DNA of 64,000 nt from Apostichopus japonicus (lineage: Eukaryota; Echinodermata; Holothuroidea; Aspidochirotida; Stichopodidae), in contig NC_092581.1 of assembly GCF_037975245.1 (NCBI RefSeq), positions 4,070,001 to 4,134,000 on the forward strand, written 5' to 3'. The position numbers and the translations under genes are program-made. Positions 20,965-31,610 of the stretch are shown piece after piece; the stretch's first letter is position 1, and each line of letters starts with the position of its first letter. The notes beneath the pieces are model-generated. The model worked only from the letters and a program-made list of their open reading frames with translations, did not search any database and had not been told where the DNA came from.

Positions 20965-21384
20965 CTGATATGGGGTGTGCAGCTGTCTCTGGGGCTCACT
21001 TCTCACAACTGGGGTATCCCGGGGCCTCTCGGTAGACCCCTTCTTGTCCTCCTTACAGGCTCTGCACAGGTCTGTATTCTTGAGACGTACAACGTGGCAG
21101 CCCGGCGTTGCACAGAGGTCCTTCTTCACGGTGACGACGGGTACTCTGGAAGGGACGGGAGCGGATCGCATCTGTTGGGATAGCATCTGTTGGGATTGCA
21201 TCTGCTGAGGGAGCATCTGCTGAGGTGGCGCATCCTGTCTACGTTCAGGGGGAGACTGTCTTGGTTGAGAATCAGGACGATCTTCCATCCCTAGCTTGTT
21301 TAACATGGCCTCGCGGCGATTGATGATATCGGATTGTACCCTCTCGGAACTATCCACTCTCCTTGGGATCCTGTCCTCTTCTCT
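20965..21384 (-). CDS. Tandem A20-ZnF exon, unit 2
   Basis: Same 420-bp phase 0-0 exon. Variants are QQMQSQQ and QRQLHTPYQ, identical in protein to unit 5. The intron just upstream of this exon lacks two bases present in the other units (gtttgtacaatcag), which accounts for the 633-bp step, but the acceptor AG is kept. Confidence 0.6.
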
Positions 21385-21597
21385 CTGATTGTACAAACAC
21401 AAACACAACAAAAGAAAGGAAAAAAGAAGAGCAAAAAGAAATTCAGGGTTCATCCAGTGTTATTCTGTTTGAAATCTGTTTAACTTTAAAGATCAGCGTC
21501 ACTCATGGTCATACTCATCTGATGTAAGGTTAAGGAAATTGTCTCCTGCTTTCTAGAAAGTTTAATTCTAATCTGGAAAATATGTTAAGAAAAATAC

Positions 21598-22017
21598 CTG
21601 AAATGGGGTGTGCGGCTGTCTCTGGGGCTCACTTCTCACGACTGGGGTATCCCGGGGCCTCTTGGTAGACCCCTTCTTGTCCTCCTTACAGGCTCTGCAC
21701 AGGTCTGTATTCTTGAGACGTACAACGTGGCAGCCCGGCGTTGCACAGAGGTCCTTCTTCACGGTGACGACGGGTACTCTGAAAGGGACGGGAGCGGATC
21801 GCATCTGTTGGGATAGCATCTGTTGGGATTGCTTCTGCTGAGGGAGCATCTGCTGAGGTGGCGCATCCTGTCTACGTTCAGGGGCAGACTGTCTTGGTTG
21901 AGAATCAGGACGATCTTCCATCCCTAGCTTGTTTAACATGGCCTCGCGGCGATTGATGATATCGGATTGTACCCTCTCGGAACTATCCACTCTCCTTGGG
22001 ATCCTGTCCTCTTCTCT
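21598..22017 (-). CDS. Tandem A20-ZnF exon, unit 3
   Basis: Same exon with variants SAPERR, PFRVP, STKRP and HTPFQ. It is identical in protein to unit 4. Finger cysteines CATPGC and CRAC are retained and splice sites are intact. Confidence 0.6.
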
Positions 22018-22232
22018 CTGATTGTTTACAAACACAAACACAACAAAAGAAAGGAAAAAAGAAGAGCAAAAAGAAATTCAGGGTTCATCCAGTGTTATTC
22101 TGTTTGAAATCTGTTTAACTTTAAAGATCAGCGTCACTCATGGTCATACTCATCTGATGTAAGGTTAAGGAAATTGTCTCCTGCTTTCTAGAAAGTTTAA
22201 TTCTAATCTGGAAAATATGTTAAGAAAAATAC

Positions 22233-22652
22233 CTGAAATGGGGTGTGCGGCTGTCTCTGGGGCTCACTTCTCACGACTGGGGTATCCCGGGGCCTCTTGG
22301 TAGACCCCTTCTTGTCCTCCTTACAGGCTCTGCACAGGTCTGTATTCTTGAGACGTACAACGTGGCAGCCCGGCGTTGCACAGAGGTCCTTCTTCACGGT
22401 GACGACGGGTACTCTGAAAGGGACGGGAGCGGATCGCATCTGTTGGGATAGCATCTGTTGGGATTGCTTCTGCTGAGGGAGCATCTGCTGAGGTGGCGCA
22501 TCCTGTCTACGTTCAGGGGCAGACTGTCTTGGTTGAGAATCAGGACGATCTTCCATCCCTAGCTTGTTTAACATGGCCTCGCGGCGATTGATGATATCGG
22601 ATTGTACCCTCTCGGAACTATCCACTCTCCTTGGGATCCTGTCCTCTTCTCT
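22233..22652 (-). CDS. Tandem A20-ZnF exon, unit 4
   Basis: Protein identical to unit 3 and exactly 635 bp away, including the flanking intron. This is the most recent-looking duplication in the array. Confidence 0.6.
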
Positions 22653-22867
22653 CTGATTGTTTACAAACACAAACACAACAAAAGAAAGGAAAAAAGAAGA
22701 GCAAAAAGAAATTCAGGGTTCATCCAGTGTTATTCTGTTTGAAATCTGTTTAACTTTAAAGATCAGCGTCACTCATGGTCATACTCATCTGATGTAAGGT
22801 TAAGGAAATTGTCTCCTGCTTTCTAGAAAGTTTAATTCTAATCTGGAAAATATGTTAAGAAAAATAC

Positions 22868-23287
22868 CTGATATGGGGTGTGCAGCTGTCTCTGGGGCTC
22901 ACTTCTCACAACTGGGGTATCCCGGGGCCTCTCGGTAGACCCCTTCTTGTCCTCCTTACAGGCTCTGCACAGGTCTGTATTCTTGAGACGTACAACGTGG
23001 CAGCCCGGCGTTGCACAGAGGTCCTTCTTCACGGTGACGACGGGTACTCTGGAAGGGACGGGAGCGGATCGCATCTGTTGGGATAGCATCTGTTGGGATT
23101 GCATCTGCTGAGGGAGCATCTGCTGAGGTGGCGCATCCTGTCTACGTTCAGGGGGAGACTGTCTTGGTTGAGAATCAGGACGATCTTCCATCCCTAGCTT
23201 GTTTAACATGGCCTCGCGGCGATTGATGATATCGGATTGTACCCTCTCGGAACTATCCACTCTCCTTGGGATCCTGTCCTCTTCTCT
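22868..23287 (-). CDS. Tandem A20-ZnF exon, unit 5
   Basis: Protein identical to unit 2 (QQMQSQQ, QRQLHTPYQ). As the most 5' complete unit in transcription order, it follows the residual exon at 23503 in phase 0. Confidence 0.6.
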
Positions 23288-23502
23288 CTGATTGTTTACA
23301 AACACAAACACAACAAAAGAAAGGAAAAAAGAAGAGCAAAAAGAAATTCAGGGTTCATCCAGTGTTATTCTGTTTGAAATCTGTTTAACTTTAAAGATCA
23401 GCGTCACTCATGGTCATACTCATCTGATGTAAGGTTAAGGAAATTGTCTCCTGCTTTCTAGAAAGTTTAATTCTAATCTGGAAAATATGTTAAGAAAAAT
23501 AC

Positions 23503-23935
23503 CTGAAATTCCATCCCTAGCTTGTTTAAGAGGGCCTCGCGGCGATTGATGATATCGGATTGTACCCTCTCGGAACTATCCACTCTCCTTGGGATCCTGT
23601 CCTCTTCTCTCTGATTGTTTACCATCACAAACCCATCGTCTTCTTGGTGTCGGGTGCCCCTACCATACTCCTTCTCCATATCCATGTGGGCCTTGAAGCA
23701 GCCTTCACACATGTCTGCTGTGTTTGGGTTGCCGGTCATCTGGCACTCCGGTAGGATGCACATCTCCATGCCGGACACCACTGTATCGACCGCGATGGAA
23801 TTCAAGTCGTCCACTTTGGGTCTGAAACGATCTTGGTCTGGTGGCGATGGAGGTGAGGCACTGGGATTCCTGTCGAAGGGGGTACTCCTTGGGGGTAATG
23901 GTTAACGTCGCTAGCCTGTTGAAATCCCAATTTTT
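23503..23935 (-). pseudogene. Copy B residual exon 3, truncated and internally deleted
   Basis: It carries the third exon-3 zinc finger (MCILPEC ... MCEGC) and reads on through KLGME, then jumps to FQ and the donor. The finger present in units 1-5 is therefore deleted from this exon. Upstream of VDDLNS the frame shifts: the FQQASDVNHYPQG text is in another frame. The sequence stops at about 23935 against a gypsy LTR. No start codon, OTU exon or acceptor is left at the 5' side, so the intact expression of copy B is doubtful. Confidence 0.65.
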
Positions 23936-23937
23936 GC

Positions 23938-24135
23938 TCACAAAAACAAAAATAGCTATGGATGTGATCCAGCAGATAACTAGTATTTACATCAAGTTCA
24001 TATTGTTGTAACCCGAAAGGAATCACTGGACAGTTCCGTCGCATGTTCCAGACTGATTTATTCAATACACAACCAATCACAGACACCATGACAAGGTGGT
24101 ATGCAACAACTATATGCCTTAGCAACATACACTAC
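23938..24135 (-). mobile_element. Second copy of the gypsy 3' LTR
   Basis: It matches 5785-5985 (tggatgtgatcca ... ttattcaatacacaaccaat ... tgccttagcaacatacacta). It abuts the truncated A20 exon directly, so an LTR insertion or a break at the LTR removed the 5' part of copy B. Confidence 0.6.
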
Positions 24136-24261
24136 ATTTCGCCCGTACTAGTATGAAATTTCCTGCCGCTTTTGTTTTCAAATCTTTTAACTTTACAAGA
24201 ATATATATGCAATTCTCTTACGAGAGAAAATACCCTGTCATCAGATCACACATCTAACATA

Positions 24262-25155
24262 CTAGGGCTCTTCTCTTTTGTTTGGGTACCTAGACTGACT
24301 AGGTTCTCCCCTGACAGAGGGTGTTTCTTCGGATTCCAATTTTTTTGAGGAAGTTGGCCCTATGTCATGTGCAGCTGATGATGTTTCGGGAGCTGGGCTA
24401 CTAGTACTAACTGGGTATTGGGTCCCCATGAGAATACTCAGCCCCACCTCTAACCAAGGGAGGATCATCATGACTTGTTTTGGACCCAGGTGATGCCTCT
24501 AGCAAATGATCCACATGAATGTATCACATGGTGTGACCAACTTTCACCAAGTATGACAATGGCCCTAATCTTATTATCACCACTCCAAAACCCACATTTC
24601 TACACCCTTCCAGTGATTCCTGACTCTGACAAAGTTACCCATCTGAAGGACTGAAACTCCCTGACTTTAGACCGGGTGTGATCCCGGTCATGACTCATGA
24701 GTTACCTCTTGTTTCGTTAACCTTTTCTCTACCTTTGCAGCAAGGTTCCGTTTCAACATAAACAATCTAGTTCGAGCTCGGTTTTCATTTCAGAAACAAT
24801 TCTACCGGGGTCTTATTATTTACAAAATGGGGTGTGTTCCTATATGCAAAAAAAAAAAAAAAATTGCTAGACGGTGGTTTATGGATTGACAAGTTTTGCA
24901 ATCCTGCTCTTGTTTCTCTAAAGCTCTTTTCAAGATTTGTACAGACCGTTCGGCTGCCCCATTAGAGGCTGGATTGCAACAGAGAATCTTCAAACTCAAC
25001 TGACACAAATTGGGGCCCGTTATCTGAGACAATTTGGTCCGGTAACCTGTTAGAAGCAAATTATCCCCTTAATACTTCAATAGTTTTGACAGAAGTAGTG
25101 GATGTCATATGAACAACCTCCAGCCATTTGGAATAGAGCTCTATTAGTACCAGAT
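24262..25155 (-). pseudogene. Second copy of gypsy pol 3' end and integrase
   Basis: It is a close match of 6099-6960. The frame 24820-25059 encodes NPASNGAAERSVQILKRALEK. The C-terminal Ser/Pro-rich segment is at 24262-24471. It carries an extra A run near 24849-24864 and is interrupted at 25156 by a composite insertion. Confidence 0.7.
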
Positions 25156-25686
25156 GCAGGGAAATTTGGTACGTCTCAAATGCTGATGATATATGTGTTA
25201 TTTTTTATTCTTCATTTGCCTTTCTTTGCAATTTATGCCAAATTTGATTCTTCCTCGATGGCTAGAGTAACACATTAAATGTAATCTGAGACTGCAATTT
25301 CTCCTGTATTGAGGGCGTTGTGGTCAAGTGGTTAAGGCAGTGGACTTGTGATCTAAGGATTACAAGTTCGAGCCCTGGCCAGATCACTGCGTTAAATTGT
25401 GTCCTTGAGCAAGGCACTTTATCTCCATTGCCTCTCTTCACCCAGGTGTATAAATGGAGACTTGCGAGGTAACTTGTAAATTGTTGCGTGCGCCGGTTTG
25501 TGGCTGCACCCTATGGGAAGTCCCCCAGGTGACACATGGCTGTGGTGCACTGTGGTGCCCCAGGAGAGATTGTTTGAATTGTGCACACTTTGGTGTGTAG
25601 GCGTGACAAGTTACCAATGACCAGGGTTAAGTTACACATCCGGGACAGCAAGTTTGCTTATGAGGATGTTCATTAATCAAGAATCA
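25156..25686 (+). mobile_element. Insertion carrying a tRNA-derived SINE
   Basis: It is absent from the paralogous site at about 6971, where 'taccagat' runs straight into 'acttctgacc'. The insertion is flanked by AGAT (25152-25155 and 25687-25690). From about 25311 it has a tRNA-like head with A box TGGTCAAGTGG (25321-25331) and B box AGTTCGAGCC (25365-25374). Next comes a conserved-looking core ('gagcaaggcactttatctcc') and a short repetitive tail (aatcaagaatcaag). The first about 155 bp are not part of a typical SINE head, so the insert may be composite. Confidence 0.75.
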
Positions 25687-25690
25687 AGAT

Positions 25691-26400
25691 ACTTCTGACC
25701 AGATTTTTCTACAAAATCAATGTGCAACCTCTGCCAAACCAATGTTGGTCAAGGTCAACTGTGCAGGAGTGCTGTAAGTGGCAAGTTTTGTGTTGCCTGA
25801 CACTGCCTACAACCTTTGACCTTATTTACAATCTCTGCATAGAGAATGGGCGACCAACTATGCCGGCTTGGAGCAGGGTTTCCCTAACTTTATCCCCCCC
25901 CCCCCACGAAACCCTGTGGATGTCAGGGTTGTCCACTAACCCCCAACTTTTTGAGACACGATCTGAGTCATTAAAATTTATTGTACTATAATACGCATAA
26001 CAGTGCTTCGTAAAAGGTCAAGTTCACACTAGTTAGTGTAATATTGAACTGGTATATATCATGTTAAAACAGGCTAGTGACTGCATGTTGTCACTCAACA
26101 ACAATTTTCAAGCATGAATTTATGCTAACTTTGCTTTGTGTCGGGCAAAATGGAGGTCATCTGGATTTTCCAAACTAATAATAATTACTTTGGTCAAGCT
26201 TTCAGTTACTTTTGCAGCTCTTATGTTTACTGTAAGCGTACACCAAATTCACCAGTCATGCGGCCTGTACTGTTTCATAATTCAGTTATTTATTACTTGC
26301 ACGGTACGGTACTACTATGGCAACATATGCTTATGGAACGGTTACATCTCTATGTTCCAACGTCTCTATGTTCCGACGTCTCTATGGTCCGACAAAAAGA
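25691..26400. repeat. Duplicated block continued (pair of 6980-8340)
   Basis: It resumes the copy of 6972-7180, then matches 7799-8270 without the hAT-like element, giving that element's empty site at about 25900. No gene is seen. Confidence 0.7.
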
Positions 26401-26569
26401 AATAATTCGGGCCAATTTAGTATATCCAAAAATTCGTTTGTACCATGAAAACAAGTTTTCAGACCCCAATATTTTTTTGACCAAAATTTGTTTAAGTTAA
26501 CTTTTTCAGAACGTGGCACGCAGTTTGGGGCGAGTTTTAAATGCCTTTAATATATTAATACTAGCATCA

Positions 26570-27000
26570 ACCTCTAGATATGATTTGCATTGCAACGAAA
26601 CCAATTAATTTGTTTGAGCCACAACAAACACCTCCGGGAGATGAGATACTGTACCATCCTACACGTTAGATACTACAGTACATGAAACACACCGTAACTC
26701 TGTTACAATGGCAATATTGGCCTAAAATGTAAAATGTGTGTATAGCGTACCAGGCTATAGGCTATAGCTCAGGCTCCTACCTGCGCTCTTCTAAATTATG
26801 GAATTAGGACTATACTACGACAATGTGTACTTCATGAGGCTAAAGAATTGTGTTGTTATATAGGCTCACCTATCTACGGTGGAAGTTACAGCTGATCATT
26901 TCCATTGCGAAAGTTTCAACCATACTAAAATACTACTTCCAGCATCGAACGTTTAACCGCTTTACGATATAGTGAAGTACTATAAACGTAATGAGGTTTC
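26570..27000. repeat. Duplicated segment, pair of 50437-50765
   Basis: Shared phrases include 'caaacacctc' with 'gggagatg', 'acacaccgtaactctgtt', and 'tttccattgcgaaa' followed by 'caaccatacta'. No coding signal. It extends into the block that contains the empty site of the U2-like insertion at about 50823. Confidence 0.6.
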
Positions 27001-27239
27001 GCTGGCTTCATTGCACTTGACTTCTGCTTGTAAACCAGAAAAAAAAGGTATTACAATATATGGCATGTAAATACTTGAGACCCTTTCAGTAGGAGTCTCT
27101 AGTAAAAACTAAACACAGGTCAGTCTACTGACATACCGGTGTGAAGTTAGATACTTATTCCTCGTTCCTCGTTCGACAATGGTATCGACGTAAAACCTAT
27201 GGTTCTTACAAGATGAGTCAACATTTGGTCGTGGAAACA

Positions 27240-27786
27240 GGTTTATCGATGGGTCATATGAACTCTAATGACAATGTAGAAGGGTACCACAATGCATCTT
27301 GCCCGGTCCAAAGAGTTCTTGACCAGCTAAAATGACCACTACTTCATCAGTTCTTAAATTAATGTAACGGGACCGGAAAAAAATCACTTTAGGCCCTAAT
27401 CAAGACCAGCACGCCTTGGACCACCAAACCAATGGGTCATATGATCTCTTAAGACATTTTAGAAGGGTACCATAATGCGTCTTACCCGGTCCGAGGAGTG
27501 TTTGACCAATTAAAATGATCACTACTTCATCATTTCTTAAATCAATGTAATGGGACCTGAAAACTCCTTAAGGCCCTAATCAAAACCAGCACGCCTTGGA
27601 CCACCCAAACCGATGGGTAACATGAACTCTAAGGACATTGTGGAAGAATACGTAATGCGTCGAGCCCGGTCCAAAGAGTGCGTGACCAGTTTAAGTGACC
27701 ACGACATCATCACTTCTTTAATTAATGTAACGGGATCACGGGTAAAAAGCTTTTGGGCCCTAATCAAAACCAGTTTACACACAATC
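27240..27786. repeat. Satellite of about 182 bp, three units
   Basis: Units begin near 27247, 27430 and 27612 with 'gatgggtcatatgaactcta' and contain 'cttgcccggtccaaagagt' and 'accagcacgccttggaccac'. A solo fragment of the same unit lies at 30010-30112, on the far side of the mobile element and LINE. This indicates that an array was split by the insertions. Confidence 0.8.
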
Positions 27787-27791
27787 TTAAT

Positions 27792-29264
27792 CAAGGGCGT
27801 ATCCAGGATTTTCTGACCCGGGGGCGCCAATTACTATCTAAGCGGAGCGCCACCATCGGTTGGCGCGCAGCGTACAAGAAAATTTTCTGGTTTTGATACC
27901 CCCTAGATCACCGGAAATGGCACTTCTCAGGCTTAAAAATGACCAACCAGATGTACACTTTTGCCTGAGAACCAAGTATTTCCCAATAGTTTTTTTTCCC
28001 ATCCATAACCTTTTTTTTTGTCACCAGTCACAAATCATGTTCGACCTCATCGCATGTCCTGTGGATCATTGCTTGTGTAGGTGATTCTACGTCGCGGCCC
28101 ACAATACCTGTCAGCCCCACTTTTCAAGGTTTTCCCCATCTTCACAAGACATTTCGTTGTTTACATTAGCATCCCGCGGTATACTGCGCAACTTTCACGG
28201 AGGGTAAGGTACACGATGGCATACGATGTAATAACCGATGCTGGCTTATATGATATTGACATTAACATGTTGAACGCGCGTGAAGCGCGCGAAAAATTCT
28301 GGTTATCTTTTTCGGGCAAGTCGTTACAGCCCCAAATCAAATTGGGTTCCCACGCCCATGACTTCACACATAGACAGTTTTGAGGCTGTTCATCTTTGAA
28401 CACCATTTTCATGCTCATTGATATAAGGTGATATCTGCTGTTTGCTTTACAAATTCGAGCAGGCGCGTAGCGAGGAGTTTGCTTAGTGAGGGACGAAGCC
28501 TGTTGGCAAACTATCTAAGCGTAGCGCCACCATAGGTTGGCGCGAAGCGTACAAGAAAATTTTGGCCGAAAATGCCTCCCAGATCGCTGGAAATGGCACT
28601 ACCCAGGACCATTTGTTGGCGCGAAGCGTACAAGCAAATTTTGGCCAAAAATACCTCCCAGATCGCTGGTAATGACACTTCCCCGGCCTTGTATGTTGCA
28701 TTTAAGCATTTTTATTTTGAAATTACTAACCATATCATAAAAAAATATGCTCAAGGGAGGGGGAGTGGGGCAGTCGCCCCCTTCCCGAAATGCGTCATAT
28801 TCCCCGACGACACGGTCGAGTTCGAGACCAGCCACAGTTGGTTTCATAGCAGGTTTCATATACACACACTCGTTATGATAGACCATATATAGTATATATG
28901 CACATATACATTATTGAGAGAGGACAAAATGGAAACGTCAAAAATGGAGTTGACGATGTTAGGGGTAGGGTGAGGCGCACGCCCCTTCCGAAATCCTTGA
29001 TCAGTCACTGGCTACCTTGTGTATATAATAGGGATCAGCGCTGTAATGATGTCACTGTTTCTCCTTCTCTTCCAGGTGTCTTGGCGTTTTTCTTTTACTC
29101 CCTCCTTTTCTCCTTTCTCTCTCTTTCTTCTTTTTCTTTTCCCTTCCTTCCTCTCCTCCTCCTCTTTTTTCCCCCTCTTTTTCCCTTTTTTCTTCTCTCT
29201 TTTTCTCTCCTCTTTTTCTTACCCGGGGGCGCGCGCCCCCAACGCCCCCCTGGATACGCGCCTG
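27792..29264. mobile_element. TIR element, CAAGGGCGTATCCAGG family
   Basis: The left end CAAGGGCGTATCCAGG and the right end CCTGGATACGCGCCTG are inverted repeats. They are flanked by TTAAT (27787-27791 and 29265-29269). Inside are sub-blocks 'ctaagcggagcgccaccatc' and 'gcgcgtagcgagg', a second-family start near 28459, and a pyrimidine-rich tract (29050-29220). The 2.2-kb element at 54077-56251 is its relative. Length is 1473 bp; no transposase is seen. Confidence 0.75.
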
Positions 29265-29269
29265 TTAAT

Positions 29270-29990
29270 GGTGTGGAGTTACAGGAGATCTCTGTTGAAA
29301 GAGACCTAGATATCTAAATTGACTCAATGCAACCTTCTAAACATTGTCTTGAAGCTGCTAAAAGAGGGGGTTTAGGTATGATCAAGAGGAACTTCAGTTT
29401 TCTGAAAGAGGACATCGGATAGTTAGGCTTTATAAGCAGTTGGTTAGGCCTCACCTGGCTAATGCTGTGCAGGCTTGGAACCCATATTTTGCTAAGGATA
29501 AGAGAGTACTTGAAAAAGGTCCAGAGGAGGGCTACTAGCATGATTAGTTCCTTAAAGAGTGTTCCTTATTATAGGCGGTTACAACTGTTAAATCTCACCA
29601 CACTGGAGCATAGGAGGTTACGTGGGGACTTGATTCAGCCTTTTCAGGTTTTCAAGAGTGTGTATGGTTTTGACAATTTATCCTTTACCGACTTTTTTCA
29701 TGTTTGCTAACAGTACGGTAGTTGTACCAGAGGTCATCGTCTTAAACTCCAAAAGTCACATAGTGTGATTAATATTCGGCATAACTTTTTTCTAATACAT
29801 AGGGTTGTGAATGAGTGGAACGGTTTGCCTGAGAAAGTTGTACTTGCAAGTAGTGTCATGGGTTTAAGAATGCTTTGGACAAGCACTTTAAGCATTGTAA
29901 TCAGGTCTGAGTGTTTGTGTCTTCAGTTTTTTCCTCTCTCTATAGGGTCCTTGATGGGGACTTAAATGTCCCTCCTGATCCTTTTTTCTA
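29270..29990 (+). pseudogene. CR1/jockey-like LINE reverse transcriptase C-terminus
   Basis: The plus-strand frames read KVQRRATSMISSLKSVPYYR, then LEHRRLRGDLIQPFQVFKSV, then RGHRLKLQKSHS and VVNEWNGLPEKVV. This order is typical of the C-terminal part of CR1-clade non-LTR reverse transcriptases. Stops and frameshifts interrupt it, so it is dead. It abuts the right end of the TIR element. Confidence 0.75.
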
Positions 29991-30009
29991 CTAAACTAAA
30001 AACTAACTA

Positions 30010-30112
30010 GAACGCCTTGGACCACCAAACCGATGAGTCATATGAACTCTAAGGACATCGTACAAGAGTACCATAATGCGTCTTGCCCGGTCCAAAGAGT
30101 GCTTGACCAACT
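30010..30112. repeat. Solo fragment of the 182-bp satellite
   Basis: 'cgccttggaccaccaaaccga' through 'cttgcccggtccaaagagtg' matches the units at 27240-27786. Confidence 0.8.
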
Positions 30113-30159
30113 AAACTGACCACATATACATATTCACTACATAAATACTTCCGGGTTTT

Positions 30160-31610
30160 CCTTTTTTTCGGTTCTTCTTTTTCAGTAGAGATTGGCATAA
30201 TAGGGCAATCTCCAAAAATAAGAACCAGAAAACGAAGTTTTTTCAAATATCTTACTTTCGGTATTCCGATAGCGTTATCATTCACTTATCATCTTTGGGG
30301 ATGTATAAAGCTGCGCGACATCCAAATACAGTCTCGATCAGTGGCGTAGGAAGGTACTTTTGAGTGGGGGGGCTGAAGACTGATGGCCGGCCTGGGGGAG
30401 GGGTCTAAGGGGAGGGGGTGTCCCCCTCCCCTTTGGAATTTTTTGCATTTCCAGGTGGCCTCAGATGCAATTTGGTGCAATATAGCACACTTCAACACCC
30501 ACTCCATTTTGTAAACTTAATTTTGTATTTTCACCTGGCCTTAGATGCAATTTGGTGCTCCAAATGAGATTTTTTTCTCATTTGGAAATGAAAAAGGGGT
30601 TTTCTGACTTGCGGAGCGGGGGGGGGGGGGGCGGAATGATACTTCCGCCCCTCCACATTTTTCACTGGGGGGGGCTGGCGCCCCCCAGCCCCCCCCCCCC
30701 CGGTTCCTACGCCCTTGGTCTCGATTTATTCAGAATATTACTCTTAATGAGAGTTCTGTTAAATATTATAGATAAAACATGTATTTTCATCTCTTCCAGC
30801 CTTTTCTAGTTTTCAGGTCAGCGTTGTATCATATATAATATACAGTGTTGACATGTCAGTAACGCTCAATACAACACAAAGCTCGATATATCCACATACA
30901 CATTTATTCAAAATGTCCCTTTCCTTGTTTGGGTCTTCCATTTAGAAATTGGCGGGAAAACGCAGACTTTCCCAATTTTCTTTCTTTGGTGTGCTGATGG
31001 CGTTGCCACGCAGTTGTATGCCCTTGTAGGCCTACATGCAAAAATACTGCACGACATCGTCATATTCAGACTCTCAATATAAATATAATTAATTTGAGAA
31101 GTTAAACATGTTATAGAATAGACTAAATTAGAAAGCTTAAACGAAATATATTAAAACATAGTAAAATAAAATAAATGAAATATTTTTTTCTCCAGAATAT
31201 ATTTGCTTTGTGTTTGGATAGAGGTGAAATGCGGATGACGGTATTGCATATAAAGGATGGACGGTATAAATCGTTCATACGTAAACAACACAAGGGAAGG
31301 GGGAAAACACATGAGCATTCATGAATATCACACCGGTGAGGCTGGGGCCTAGTGGATAAAGGCGATGGCATTTGAAGAATTTTGGACTGCCTGTGGGAGT
31401 GATAATGTACTCTTTTTGAAGTAGGGGACAGTTGATTTAATACAATTTTAACCATATTACCTCTCCAAAGACTATAAGTGAGTGCTAACGCTATCGGAAT
31501 ATCAGAGTAAGAAATTTGAGAAAGTCTTCGTTTTCCGGCTCTTCCTTTTGGAGATTGCCCTATAATGCCAATCTCTAACTGAAGGAAGAACCGAAAGAAC
31601 TGAAATAAAT
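30160..31610. mobile_element. Element bounded by about 120-bp inverted repeats
   Basis: 30160-30282 and the reverse complement of 31485-31610 align over about 120 bp: 'agagattggca' then 'atagggcaatctccaaaa' ... 'tattccgatagcgtta'. This is a 1.45-kb unit with long inverted ends. A third partial copy of the end motif lies near 30930-31010. A hAT-like MITE is nested at 30339-30717. No transposase found; the 31123-31629 frame is not convincing. Confidence 0.55.
30339..30717. mobile_element. hAT-like MITE, 379 bp
   Basis: The termini CAGTGGCGTAGGAAGG and CCGGTTCCTACGCCCTTG are inverted repeats. The exact 8-bp target duplication GTCTCGAT (30331-30338 and 30718-30725) supports hAT. The interior has G-rich and C-rich runs able to pair. 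The right half recurs at 15503-15656. Confidence 0.85.

Larger units (their letters stand above)
20330..23287 (-). repeat. Five tandem 635-bp units, each one A20 zinc-finger exon
   Basis: Units repeat at 635 bp (one step is 633). Each contains a 420-bp exon and about 215 bp of intron, nearly identical between units. The exon is the 3' part of A20 exon 3. Every unit has a donor (CAG then gtattttt) and an acceptor (aaacaatcag after a pyrimidine-rich tract). Exons start and end in phase 0, so any number can splice together in frame. At protein level units 3 and 4 share the same variants, as do units 2 and 5, which suggests block duplication or conversion. Confidence 0.85.

Noticed and set aside
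20340-23111. Plus-strand frames of 68-77 codons repeated in each tandem unit
   Set aside because: They are antisense shadows of the A20 zinc-finger exons, whose minus-strand reading has conserved cysteines and splice sites.
28898-29317. 139-codon frame with Phe/Leu/Ser-rich stretch resembling membrane segments
   Set aside because: It is produced by the pyrimidine tract of a TIR element, which also appears at 56050-56210.
31325-31390. Possible tRNA A-box (ggcctagtggataaaggc)
   Set aside because: No B box at the required distance and no cloverleaf that I could draw.
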